64,000 nt of DNA from Microbacterium limosum. Its GTDB lineage: Bacteria; Actinomycetota; Actinomycetes; Actinomycetales; Microbacteriaceae. The notes under the pieces are model-generated. The model was given only the letters and a program-made list of their open reading frames with translations, was not told where the DNA came from and ran no database searches. Positions within the stretch are counted from its first letter, which is position 1; every line of letters starts with the position of its first letter. Both the position numbers and the translations under genes were made by a program. Shown one piece after another: positions 45,550 to 53,247 of the stretch. The stretch covers positions 682,001 through 746,000 of the forward strand of contig NZ_CP137080.1 in assembly GCF_036324365.1 (NCBI RefSeq). Direction: 5' to 3'.

Positions 45550-46845
45550 GTGAGCGATGCGGTCTCGCAGCCCGAGAAGGCAACCCTGACCCTCGGCGGC
45601 AAAACCGCCGAGTTCCCGGTGCTCCAGGGCACAGACGGCGTCCCGAGCGTCGACATCTCGACCTTCACGAAGCAGACCGGTCACACGACCCTGGACTACG
45701 GCTTCGTCAACACCTCGGCGACGAAGTCCGCCGTCACGTTCATCGACGGCGACCAGGGCATCCTGCGCTACCGCGGATACCCGATCGAGCAGTTGGCGAC
45801 GCATTCGAGCTACCTCGAGGTGGCGTGGCTGCTCATCTACGGGGAACTCCCGACCGCCGACGAGCTGGCCGCGTTCGATGACCGCATCCGCCATCACACG
45901 CTGCTGCACGAAGACCTCAAGCGCTTCTTCTCGGCGCTGCCGCTGACCGCCCACCCCATGTCGGTGCTGTCGGCCGCGACCGCCGCGCTCTCGACCTACT
46001 ACGAGGGCGAGTCCGACCCCAACAACCCCGAGCACGTCGAACTCAACACGATCCGGCTGCTCGCGAAGCTCCCCGTCATCGCCGCGTACGCGCATAAGAA
46101 GAGCGTCGGGCAGGCCTTCCTCTACCCCGACAACTCGCTGAGCTTCGTCGACAACTTCCTCAAGCTCAACTTCGGTGTGCTGAGCGAGATCTACGACGTC
46201 AACCCCGTCATGACGCGGGCGCTCGAGCGTCTGCTCATCCTGCACGAGGACCACGAGCAGAACGCCTCGACGTCGACCGTCCGGCTCGTCGGCTCGACGG
46301 GGGCGAACCAGTTCTCCTCCATCTCGGCGGGCATCAACGCGCTCTACGGGCCCCTCCACGGCGGCGCCAACGAGGCGGTGCTCGCCATGCTGGCGCGCAT
46401 CCGCGACTCCGGCGAAAGCGTCGAGCGCTTCGTGGAGCGCGTCAAGAACAAGGAGGACGGTGTCAAGCTCATGGGCTTCGGGCACCGCGTCTACAAGAAC
46501 TACGATCCTCGCGCCAAGCTCGTCAAGGAGTCGGCCGACGAGGTGCTCGAGGCGCTCGGTGTGAGCGATCCGCTGCTCGACCTCGCGAAGCAGCTCGAGG
46601 AGATCGCCCTCAGCGACGACTACTTCAAGGAGCGTCGTCTGTACCCCAACGTCGACTTTTACACCGGCGTCATCTACAAGGCGATGGGCTTCCCGACCCG
46701 CATGTTCACGGTGCTGTTCGCGATCGGCCGGCTGCCCGGCTGGCTCGCGCACTGGCGTGAGATGCAGCAGGATCCGCAGACCAAGATCGGCCGCCCGCAG
46801 CAGCTCTACACGGGGGCGACCGAGCGCCAGTACCCGGGCACCTGA
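45550..46845 (+). CDS. gltA: Citrate synthase
   Basis: A 431-residue type II citrate synthase. Catalytic His residues are in SISAGINALYGPLHGGANEA and KLMGFGHRVYKNYDPRAKLV, with the Asp in the VDFYTGVIYKAMGFP block near the C-terminus. ILRYRGYPIEQLA is the conserved N-terminal motif. The GTG at 45550 has a strong AAGGAGG site. A terminator follows 17 bases after the stop. Confidence 0.97.
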   Translation: MSDAVSQPEKATLTLGGKTAEFPVLQGTDGVPSVDISTFTKQTGHTTLDYGFVNTSATKSAVTFIDGDQGILRYRGYPIEQLATHSSYLEVAWLLIYGELPTADELAAFDDRIRHHTLLHEDLKRFFSALPLTAHPMSVLSAATAALSTYYEGESDPNNPEHVELNTIRLLAKLPVIAAYAHKKSVGQAFLYPDNSLSFVDNFLKLNFGVLSEIYDVNPVMTRALERLLILHEDHEQNASTSTVRLVGSTGANQFSSISAGINALYGPLHGGANEAVLAMLARIRDSGESVERFVERVKNKEDGVKLMGFGHRVYKNYDPRAKLVKESADEVLEALGVSDPLLDLAKQLEEIALSDDYFKERRLYPNVDFYTGVIYKAMGFPTRMFTVLFAIGRLPGWLAHWREMQQDPQTKIGRPQQLYTGATERQYPGT

Positions 46846-46861
46846 GCCCACGGACGATACG

Positions 46862-46890
46862 AGAGGGGATGCCGGCGCGGCATCCCCTCT
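46862..46890. terminator. Terminator after gltA
   Basis: A perfect 12-bp stem, AGAGGGGATGCC with its complement, and a GGCGC loop, followed by TCGCCTTCCT. Confidence 0.8.
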
Positions 46891-46954
46891 TCGCCTTCCT
46901 GATGCGTGCACGGGCTTTCGTCGTCGTGCGACGCACGCGCCATCCCGACGCTCC

Positions 46955-47011
46955 GGTGCCGTGCACCCGCTTCGGTGCCGTGCAGCGTCTTGGGTGCCGT
47001 GCAGTGTTCTC
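46955..47011. repeat. Three 19-bp iteron-like direct repeats
   Basis: GGTGCCGTGCA recurs at 46955, 46974 and 46993, exactly 19 bases apart, each followed by a different 8-base tail. The repeats lie in the 181-base gap between the gltA terminator and the stop of the HNH gene. Confidence 0.8.
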
Positions 47012-47071
47012 GCGTCGTCTGAGCGAGCGCGGCTCCGTCGATCTTGACCGCGCGCACGTTTCGCGGTCGCG

Positions 47072-48391
47072 TCAGAACGGTGGTGGTTCGCCGTGCGCGT
47101 TCGCATGATGATCGTCGGGGGTGAATCGCACGTGTGGTGGTGTGGGTGGTTGGTCGGTGTAGGTGAGTCCGCCGGGTGAGGTCCATTCGAGCACGCCGCC
47201 GTCGTGTTGGGTGACTTTCCATGCCGTTTCGCCCTTCAACGTGTGGTGTCTTCGGCACAGGTGGGCGAGGTTTCCGGTGTGGGTTTTCCCGCCGTGGGCG
47301 TAGTCGATCGAGTGGTCGAGGTCGCATCGGTGTGCGGGCTGTCGGCAGCCGGGGAAGCGGCAGTGTCGGTCGCGGGCGCGGAGGTATCGTTTCATCTCCG
47401 CCGAGGGGGTGTATCGGTCGACGGCGAGGACGCTTCCGGTGATGGGGTCGGTGAGGATTCGGTCCCATCCGGGTGCCCGTGCGGCCAGTTCGCGGGCGGT
47501 GTCGGCGTCGATGGGTGTCTTTCCGACGAGTTGTCCGGGTTCGGTGGTGAGGCCGGCGAGGGTGAGGGCGGGGACGGTGACGTTGACGATCGCGGTGATC
47601 GCGCCGAGCCCGCCGTATCCGTCGGTCAGTCCTTCCCCGGTTTCGACGTTGGGGGTGGAGGTGAGGAGCATGTCGGCGGCGAGGTCGGCGCGGATCTGAT
47701 CGAGGGTGCGGGTGTCGGTGGGGTCGAGGTTCTTCACCGCTCGGGCTTGTTGGGTGAGCCGGTCGTGGATCCCGTCGATGAGCACGGCCGGCTGCACGAT
47801 CGTGACGGATCCCATCCCGTCGTCGAGCATGGTCGTCCATACGCCTCGTCGTTCCCGGGCGGCCCGGTGCCGTTCTGTCAGCGACCCGGGTTGCATCTCT
47901 TCCGCCATCGGCGCCAGGGCCGCCCGTAACCGGCGCGGCGTCATGCGCTCGGCCTGCCGTACGGCTTCCGTCTCGAACGCCGCCCGCGCGACCGGGTCTG
48001 CCAGTGGTGTTCCGAGTTCGGTGATCACCCGCACATGGCGGGCGCCGATCCGTCCCTCGCCCCACGCGGTCATCGCCGCCGGGAACTCCCGCACCACGAC
48101 GGCCGCTTCGCCCATCTGGCGTTGCACCGCCCCGTCGGGCTCCCGCGCCGCGACCGCCAGCTCCGCAGCCACCGCCCGCACCGGAAGTTCGGCGTCTTTC
48201 GCCGATGCCCGGGGCAGCGCCGCTACCCGCGACGCCGCCAGTTCGGCCGCCTCCGCCAGCACCCGTGCCACCGCGGCCTGAGCGACCGCTTCGGCCCGCC
48301 TTGCCGCGACGTAGCGTTCGGCGAGTTCCCGCGCGGCGAGATCCACGTCGTCGCCCCAGGGGGTGGGCGCCGACACCGGGTTCGAATGCAT
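47072..48391 (-). CDS. HNH endonuclease with DUF222 domain (13E12-like family)
   Basis: A 439-residue protein: residues ~20-330 form the DUF222/13E12 repeat region, the C-terminus an HNH nuclease with RDRHCRFPGCRQPAHRCDL, DLDHSIDYAHGG and NLAHLCRRHHTLKG, including four zinc-ligand-like Cys and the HNH histidines. These proteins occur in many copies in actinobacteria and in M. tuberculosis several are under LexA control. Here an SOS-box-like palindrome covers the start codon, and the promoter is leaderless (TATAGT 7 bases before the ATG). Codon use, especially at the 3' end, contains more A/T-ending codons than neighbours, suggesting it is a mobile or recently gained gene. Confidence 0.92.
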   Translation of the reverse strand: MHSNPVSAPTPWGDDVDLAARELAERYVAARRAEAVAQAAVARVLAEAAELAASRVAALPRASAKDAELPVRAVAAELAVAAREPDGAVQRQMGEAAVVVREFPAAMTAWGEGRIGARHVRVITELGTPLADPVARAAFETEAVRQAERMTPRRLRAALAPMAEEMQPGSLTERHRAARERRGVWTTMLDDGMGSVTIVQPAVLIDGIHDRLTQQARAVKNLDPTDTRTLDQIRADLAADMLLTSTPNVETGEGLTDGYGGLGAITAIVNVTVPALTLAGLTTEPGQLVGKTPIDADTARELAARAPGWDRILTDPITGSVLAVDRYTPSAEMKRYLRARDRHCRFPGCRQPAHRCDLDHSIDYAHGGKTHTGNLAHLCRRHHTLKGETAWKVTQHDGGVLEWTSPGGLTYTDQPPTPPHVRFTPDDHHANAHGEPPPF

Positions 48392-48397
48392 GTTCGA
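48382..48397. promoter_or_regulatory. LexA/SOS-box-like palindrome
   Basis: TCGAAT-GCAT-GTTCGA differs from the actinobacterial SOS box TCGAAC-N4-GTTCGA at one of 12 conserved positions. It covers the start codon (48389-48391) and the transcription start of the HNH gene. Confidence 0.7.
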
Positions 48398-48398
48398 A

Positions 48399-48404
48399 AC
48401 TATA
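48399..48404 (-). promoter_or_regulatory. -10 element TATAGT, HNH gene
   Basis: TATAGT on the minus strand ends 7 bases before the ATG at 48391 and abuts the LexA-like site. Confidence 0.6.
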
Positions 48405-48457
48405 GAACCAGCCTCCGACATTGCCCCGCGGCCGCTGCGCCCCAACGGGCCGGGGCC

Positions 48458-49414
48458 TCAGGCGTGCAGGGCCTCGTTCAGCGTCACCCCGACGCCCGAG
48501 CGACGCACGGCCTCCACGGCACCGGTCAGCGAGTTGCGCCGGAACAAGAGGCCGGACACGCCCGACAGCTCGGCGCCCTTCACCACGCGGGGGCTGCCGT
48601 CGGCGGTGGCAGGCTCGTCGGCGAGGAGGATCTTCGAGCCGGCCGTCACGTAGAGCCCGGCCTCCACGACGCAGTCGTCGCCGAGAGAGATGCCGATGCC
48701 GGCGTTCGCGCCGAGCAGCGTGCGAGCGCCGATCGAGACGCGATGCGTGCCCCCGCCCGAGAGCGTGCCCATGATCGAGGCGCCGCCGCCGATGTCGCTG
48801 CCGTCTCCGACGACGACGCCCTGCGAGATGCGCCCCTCCACCATCGACGCGCCGAGGGTTCCGGCGTTGAAGTTCACGAAGCCCTCGTGCATGACCGTCG
48901 TGCCGGGGGAGAGGTAGGCCCCGAGGCGCACGCGGGAGGCGTCGGCGATGCGCACCCCGGGCGGCGTGACGTAGTCGGTGAGGCGCGGGAACTTGTCCAC
49001 GCCCTGGATCTGGATGCCGTCGCGCATCAGCAACGGTCGCAGGCGCGTCGCGTCATCCGGGTGCATGGGGCCCGCGTTCGTCCAGGCGACGTTCGGCAGG
49101 TGCCCGAAGACGCCCTCCAGGTTCACGTCGTTGGGCGTCACGAGCCGGTGCGAGAGCGCGTGGAGCCGAAGGTAGGCGTCGGACGTGGATGCCGGGGCCT
49201 CGTCGAGCGAGATCTCCACCGTCACCGCCTCGATCGACACCGCACGGCGGTCATCCGGCGCGGCGAGCCGGTCCAGCTCGTCGGAGACGATCGAGGCGTC
49301 GCGCCCCTGGGGCACGCGTCCGATGCGCGGACTGGGGAACCAGGTGTCGAGCACCGTCCCGTTCTCGGAGATCGTCGCGAGGCCTTCGCCCCACACGTGC
49401 CGTTCATCGCTCAT
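48458..49414 (-). CDS. dapD: Tetrahydrodipicolinate N-succinyltransferase
   Basis: A 318-residue succinyltransferase of lysine/diaminopimelate synthesis. It has the actinobacterial DapD N-terminal domain and a left-handed beta-helix of hexapeptide repeats from ~residue 155 to 290 ([71 protein letters not shown]). It is divergent from dapE with only 39 bases between starts. Confidence 0.95.
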   Translation of the reverse strand: MSDERHVWGEGLATISENGTVLDTWFPSPRIGRVPQGRDASIVSDELDRLAAPDDRRAVSIEAVTVEISLDEAPASTSDAYLRLHALSHRLVTPNDVNLEGVFGHLPNVAWTNAGPMHPDDATRLRPLLMRDGIQIQGVDKFPRLTDYVTPPGVRIADASRVRLGAYLSPGTTVMHEGFVNFNAGTLGASMVEGRISQGVVVGDGSDIGGGASIMGTLSGGGTHRVSIGARTLLGANAGIGISLGDDCVVEAGLYVTAGSKILLADEPATADGSPRVVKGAELSGVSGLLFRRNSLTGAVEAVRRSGVGVTLNEALHA

Positions 49415-49420
49415 ACGTCA

Positions 49421-49426
49421 AGGCTA
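49421..49426 (-). promoter_or_regulatory. -10 element TAGCCT, dapD
   Basis: TAGCCT on the minus strand, 6 bases before the dapD ATG at 49414. Confidence 0.55.
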
Positions 49427-49441
49427 GCGGGGCGTCGCTTC

Positions 49442-49447
49442 TAGACT
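49442..49447 (+). promoter_or_regulatory. -10 element TAGACT, dapE
   Basis: TAGACT ends 6 bases before the dapE ATG at 49454; back to back with the dapD promoter. Confidence 0.6.
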
Positions 49448-49453
49448 TGCCGC

Positions 49454-50530
49454 ATGAGCCCGCTCGATCTGTCGCTGTCCTCGCTCGAGCTCACGCGGAC
49501 GATCTGCAACATCCCGAGCGTCTCCGGAGACGAGACCACGCTCGCCGATGCGATCCACGACGCCGTCTCGGCCCTCGACCACCTCGACGTCTACCGCGAC
49601 GGCGACACGATCGTGGCGCGCACGATGCTGGGCCGCGCCCAGCGGGTCGCGATCGCCGGACACATCGACACGGTCCCGATCAACCGCAACCTGCCCACGC
49701 GCGACATCGTCGAGGACGATGTGCCGATGCTGTGGGGGCGCGGCACGGTGGACATGAAGGCGGGCGTCGCGGTGCAGCTGCGTCTGGCCGCCGAGCTCGT
49801 CTCGCCCCGGGCCGACATCACCTGGATGTGGTACGACCACGAAGAGGTCGACGCCGACCTGAACGGGCTCACCCGGCTTGGCCGCACGCGCCCCGATCTG
49901 TTCGTGGCCGACTTCGCGATCCTCGGCGAGCCCTCCGGCGGCGAGGTGGAGGGCGGCTGCAACGGGAACCTGCGAGCCATCGCCCGCACGCACGGTGTGC
50001 GCGCGCACTCCGCCCGCTCCTGGATCGGGGAGAACGCGATCCACGCCGCCGCGCCGATCCTGGCGCGGCTCGCCGAGTACCGTCCGCAGACCATCACCGT
50101 GGACGGGCTGGACTACCGCGAAGGCCTGAACGCCGTGCGGATCGGCGGGGGTATCGCCGGCAACGTCATCCCAGACCTGTGCGAGGTGGAGGTGAACTTC
50201 CGCTTCGCCCCGAGCCGTACGCCCGAGCAGGCCGAGAAGCATCTGCGCGACGTGCTCGCCGGCTTCGATCTCGAGGTCGTGGACCGCGCCGCCGGCGCGC
50301 GGCCGGGCCTCGACGCGCCGCTCGCGCAGGAGTTCGTCTCCGCCGTGGGTGCCGTGCCGCGCCCCAAGTATGGCTGGACGGATGTCGCGCGGTTCTCGGC
50401 GCTGGGCGTGCCCGCCGTCAACTACGGTCCCGGCGACCCGCACCTCGCGCACCACGACGACGAGCGGGTCCCTGTCGCGCAGATCGAGGCCGTCGAGCGC
50501 GGCCTGCGGGCGTGGCTGAGCGCAGCCTGA
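49454..50530 (+). CDS. dapE: Succinyl-diaminopimelate desuccinylase
   Basis: A 358-residue M20-family metallohydrolase. Metal-binding motifs are VAIAGHIDTVPIN (His, Asp), MLWGRGTVDMKAGVAVQL (Asp), and MWYDHEEVDADLNGL (Glu-Glu); a late YGPGDPHLAHHDDERV holds the final His. It releases succinate to give LL-diaminopimelate, completing the branch of dapC and dapD. It overlaps the next gene by 19 bases. Confidence 0.95.
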   Translation: MSPLDLSLSSLELTRTICNIPSVSGDETTLADAIHDAVSALDHLDVYRDGDTIVARTMLGRAQRVAIAGHIDTVPINRNLPTRDIVEDDVPMLWGRGTVDMKAGVAVQLRLAAELVSPRADITWMWYDHEEVDADLNGLTRLGRTRPDLFVADFAILGEPSGGEVEGGCNGNLRAIARTHGVRAHSARSWIGENAIHAAAPILARLAEYRPQTITVDGLDYREGLNAVRIGGGIAGNVIPDLCEVEVNFRFAPSRTPEQAEKHLRDVLAGFDLEVVDRAAGARPGLDAPLAQEFVSAVGAVPRPKYGWTDVARFSALGVPAVNYGPGDPHLAHHDDERVPVAQIEAVERGLRAWLSAA

Positions 50531-51747
50531 CCGACACGGGCGCGTCCGCGTCCGCGTCGGGGGCCACCCTCGCGCGACCCGCGGTCCGGGTCGCCATCGT
50601 CTACCTCGCCGCGCGGGTGCTCACGTCGGGCTTCCTGATCCTCGCCTCGATGCTCTCGCCCGAGGGCTCACGGTTCGGCAGGGGAGCGGACCTCGCGACC
50701 TACGTGCTCGCGTGGGACGCGCAGTGGTACTGGCTCATCGCCGTGGAGGGCTACCCGACCGATATCCCGCGCGACGACAACGGGGATGTCGTGCAGAACG
50801 CGTGGGCGTTCTTGCCCGTCTTCCCCGTCCTGGCCCGCCTCGTGGGAGCCCCCTTCGGCAGCTGGGCCGTTGGCGCCTTCCTCATCGCCCTCGTCGCGGG
50901 ATATCTCTGCTGTCTCGTGCTGTACCGCATGTTCGCCGAGCGCCTGGGCGGCACCGCCGCGACCTGGTCGGTCGTGTTCGTCGCCGCGGGGCCGCTCGCG
51001 CTGCTGTTCCAGGTGGGATACGCGGAGTCGCTGTTCCTGCTGCTCATCCTCCTCGGCATCCGGCTGCTCGAGCGGCGCCGGTACCTCCCCCTCTATCCGG
51101 TCGTGCTCGCGATGGCATACGTGCGCCCGGGGGTGCTCGCCTTCGCCCTCCTGCTGGGTCTGGTCGGGCTCTGGCGGTGGTTCTCGCGTTCCCGCGAGCC
51201 CGTCTCCGCGGGGGAGATCGCGCACATCCTGGGCGTGGGGGCGCTCGCGACGGGGGCGGGTCTGTCCTGGCCCGTCATCGCCGGTGCGGTCACGGGGGAT
51301 CCCACCGGGTACCTGGAGACGGAGCTGTCGTGGCGGCGCCTGTGGGTGGGGGATGCCGGCGCCTTCGTGCCGTTCGAGGGCTGGATCCAGGCCGCGCAGT
51401 TCTGGTTCGGCGCGACGTGGCGGGTGGGCGAGATATGGGGCTACGTGGCCCTGGCGGCGATCGTCGTCGGAAGCGCCGCGCTGCTCCTGTTCGAACCGCA
51501 CGTGCGTCGTCTCGGCGTCGTGCCGCGCCTGTGGGCCGCGTCCTACCTCCTCTACCTCTTCGCCGTGTTCTTCCCACAGTCGAGCGTGTTCCGGCTGCTC
51601 TTCCCGCTGGCCCCGCTCTTCGGCGCGCTCGCCGTGCCTCGCAGCACCGCGTGGCGTCTCGCCGTACTCGGCGCCTGTCTCCTCGGGCAGTGGTGGTGGA
51701 TCTGGAACATGTACGGAATCGGGAGCAACTTCTGGCAGATTCCCTGA
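50512..51747 (+). CDS. PIG-V/Mannosyl_trans2-like polytopic membrane protein
   Basis: A 411-residue protein with about ten helices. The first luminal loop holds the signature LAWDAQWYWLIAVEGYP of the GT-C PIG-V/mannosyltransferase 2 family, with the Asp as catalytic candidate; FLPVFPVLARLVG and LFQVGYAESLFLLLILLGI also match. It probably transfers mannose from a polyprenyl-phosphate donor to a lipid or glycan outside the membrane. The GTG at 50512 lies inside dapE. Confidence 0.85.
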   Translation: MAERSLTDTGASASASGATLARPAVRVAIVYLAARVLTSGFLILASMLSPEGSRFGRGADLATYVLAWDAQWYWLIAVEGYPTDIPRDDNGDVVQNAWAFLPVFPVLARLVGAPFGSWAVGAFLIALVAGYLCCLVLYRMFAERLGGTAATWSVVFVAAGPLALLFQVGYAESLFLLLILLGIRLLERRRYLPLYPVVLAMAYVRPGVLAFALLLGLVGLWRWFSRSREPVSAGEIAHILGVGALATGAGLSWPVIAGAVTGDPTGYLETELSWRRLWVGDAGAFVPFEGWIQAAQFWFGATWRVGEIWGYVALAAIVVGSAALLLFEPHVRRLGVVPRLWAASYLLYLFAVFFPQSSVFRLLFPLAPLFGALAVPRSTAWRLAVLGACLLGQWWWIWNMYGIGSNFWQIP

Positions 51748-51774
51748 CGGCGGTATACCGGTGGGAGGGCAGGA

Positions 51775-51780
51775 TAAACT
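51775..51780 (+). promoter_or_regulatory. -10 element TAAACT, DUF3117 gene
   Basis: TAAACT lies 35 bases before the ATG at 51816, with GAAAGGGG as ribosome-binding site. Confidence 0.4.
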
Positions 51781-51815
51781 AAGTCAGCTAGATTTCGCGA
51801 CGAAAGGGGCCCGAG

Positions 51816-51989
51816 ATGGCAGCCATGAAGCCGAGGACCGGCGACGGACCGATGGAGGCCGTGAAGGAGGGGCGCCTCATCATCGTGCGCGTGCCGCTGG
51901 AAGGGGGCGGCCGCCTGGTCGTCTCGGTCAACGACGCCGAGGCCAAGGAGCTTCACGACGTGCTCTCAGGAGTGGTGGGCCCGGCCTAG
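51816..51989 (+). CDS. DUF3117 family small protein
   Basis: A 57-residue protein, MAAMKPRTGDGPMEAVKEG at the start and PLEGGGRLVVSVNDAEAKEL in the middle, matching the short, highly conserved actinobacterial DUF3117 family (Rv1211 in M. tuberculosis). The function is unknown. Its conserved place next to the dap and tat/mrp genes is the same as in mycobacteria. A terminator follows. Confidence 0.94.
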   Translation: MAAMKPRTGDGPMEAVKEGRLIIVRVPLEGGGRLVVSVNDAEAKELHDVLSGVVGPA

Positions 51990-52006
51990 GGTTTCACGAC
52001 AGGCAT

Positions 52007-52040
52007 AAGGGCCGGTTACGCCAGTGGCGGACCGGCCCTT
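52007..52040. terminator. Bidirectional terminator between DUF3117 and methyltransferase genes
   Basis: AAGGGCCGGT/ACCGGCCCTT, a perfect 10-bp stem with a 14-base loop, followed by CTCT, between convergent genes. Confidence 0.7.
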
Positions 52041-52064
52041 CTCTGTGGAGAGTGCGGCGGGCTC

Positions 52065-52697
52065 CTACTCCGTGAGCTTCGTCAGCTGCAGCAGGCCGTC
52101 GCCCACGATGGACAGCGCCGGCAGCACCGCCTGCGAGCCCTGCGTCTCCTGGATGAGCGAACGGAACGCCGTCGTGACGGCGTCGCGCTGCACCGGGTCG
52201 GCCACACGACCCCCGTGCAGGACGCGGGGCACGAGCACCGTCCCGCCCACGCGCACGAGCCGCAGGCCGTGCTCGACGTACTCGAGCACGCGCTCCGTGT
52301 CGGCGTCGATCATGACGATGTCGTATGCCGACTCATTCATGCGCGGCAGCACATCGGCGGCGCGACCCGTGATGAATCGCGCCCGCGCCGACGGGATCTT
52401 CGCGTCCTGGAACGACGAGCGCGCCGCGGCGAGGTGCTCGGGTTCGGCATCGATCGTCGTGAGGATGCCGCGCGGTGCGCCGTGCAGGAGCCACAGGCCC
52501 GAGACCCCGGCGCCCGTGCCGATCTCGACGAGATTCAGCGAGCCGCTCGCGGCGGCCAGTACCGCCGCCTGCGCTCCGACGGCGGCATCGACGGGCGTGA
52601 TGCCGAGTTCGAGCGATGCGGCGCGGGCGCGCGCGATCGTGTCGGGCTCGACGACCTGTTCGGTCGCGTACCGCCAGTTCGCTTCCTGTCCGCTCAC
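52065..52697 (-). CDS. O-methyltransferase, class I (Rv1220c-like)
   Basis: A 210-residue SAM-dependent methyltransferase. Motif I is LVEIGTGAGVSGLWLL at ~residues 56-71, the acidic SAM-ribose residue is in TTIDAEPEHL, and DIVMIDADTERVLEYVEHG contains the metal- and SAM-contact Asp residues of the catechol-type family. The substrate is unknown. The GTG at 52697 has a GGAGG-like site. The position next to tatB matches mycobacterial synteny, but the sigE gene found there is absent here. Confidence 0.9.
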   Translation of the reverse strand: MSGQEANWRYATEQVVEPDTIARARAASLELGITPVDAAVGAQAAVLAAASGSLNLVEIGTGAGVSGLWLLHGAPRGILTTIDAEPEHLAAARSSFQDAKIPSARARFITGRAADVLPRMNESAYDIVMIDADTERVLEYVEHGLRLVRVGGTVLVPRVLHGGRVADPVQRDAVTTAFRSLIQETQGSQAVLPALSIVGDGLLQLTKLTE

Positions 52698-52756
52698 GCA
52701 TGCCTCCGACCCATAGCGTAGGGCCCGATCCGTGCCCGCGGCCGGAGGCGCGGCGG

Positions 52757-52762
52757 TACCCT
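52757..52762 (+). promoter_or_regulatory. -10 element TACCCT, tatB
   Basis: TACCCT ends 6 bases before the ATG at 52769. The 6 bases are GAGGAG, so this could instead be a ribosome-binding site of a longer transcript. Confidence 0.45.
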
Positions 52763-52768
52763 GAGGAG

Positions 52769-53167
52769 ATGTTCTTCGGCCTGACGATCGAGAAGCTCTT
52801 GCTGATCGGCGTCCTCGCCGCGCTCATCATCGGGCCCGAGCGGCTTCCCCGGTACGCCGAGGGTCTGGCGCACCTCCTCGGGCGCCTGCGGGAGTTCCTG
52901 CGGGGCGCGAAGACGCGTGTCCGCGACGAGATGGGCTCCGATTTCGATGACGTGGACTGGCGCAAGCTCGACCCGCGCCAGTACGATCCCCGGCGCATCA
53001 TCCGCGAGGCGCTGCTGGATGACCCGCCGATCCCCGCGGTCAAGCCCGTGTCCGCCAACCCCGCTGCGGCGGTCGCGCCCGTCGCTCCGGTGGCCGCGGT
53101 GCGAGCCCAGGCGCAGCCCGCGCGTGAGCCGGGAACCCCGCCGCCGTTCGACAGCGAGGCCACCTGA
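52769..53167 (+). CDS. tatB: Twin-arginine translocase subunit TatB
   Basis: A 132-residue protein with a short N-terminal helix (FFGLTIEKLLLIGVLAALII), the GPERLP hinge and an amphipathic helix (YAEGLAHLLGRLREFLRGAK), all typical for TatB of the Sec-independent translocase. The C-terminal half is disordered and rich in Ala and Pro. In actinobacteria tatB sits apart from tatAC, as here. Confidence 0.9.
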   Translation: MFFGLTIEKLLLIGVLAALIIGPERLPRYAEGLAHLLGRLREFLRGAKTRVRDEMGSDFDDVDWRKLDPRQYDPRRIIREALLDDPPIPAVKPVSANPAAAVAPVAPVAAVRAQAQPAREPGTPPPFDSEAT

Positions 53168-53247
53168 CCGCGCGACGCGCTCAGGTGAACGAGAGCACCT
53201 CGTCGCCCCGCATCGCGTCGGTCGTCCCGCACGTCTTTCGGCCGGGC

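Noticed and set aside
44113..47106. Very long minus-strand open frame (997 codons) opposite dapC and gltA
   Set aside because: It is the antisense of two recognised genes with full family motifs; long antisense frames are expected in such GC-rich coding DNA.
48378..48391. GGTTCGAAT-like sequence resembling a tRNA T-arm
   Set aside because: No acceptor stem or anticodon arm can be built around it; the match is explained by the LexA-like palindrome.
53168..53247. Possible small gene between tatB and mrp
   Set aside because: Only short frames on the minus strand, without start signal, ribosome-binding site or recognisable residues.
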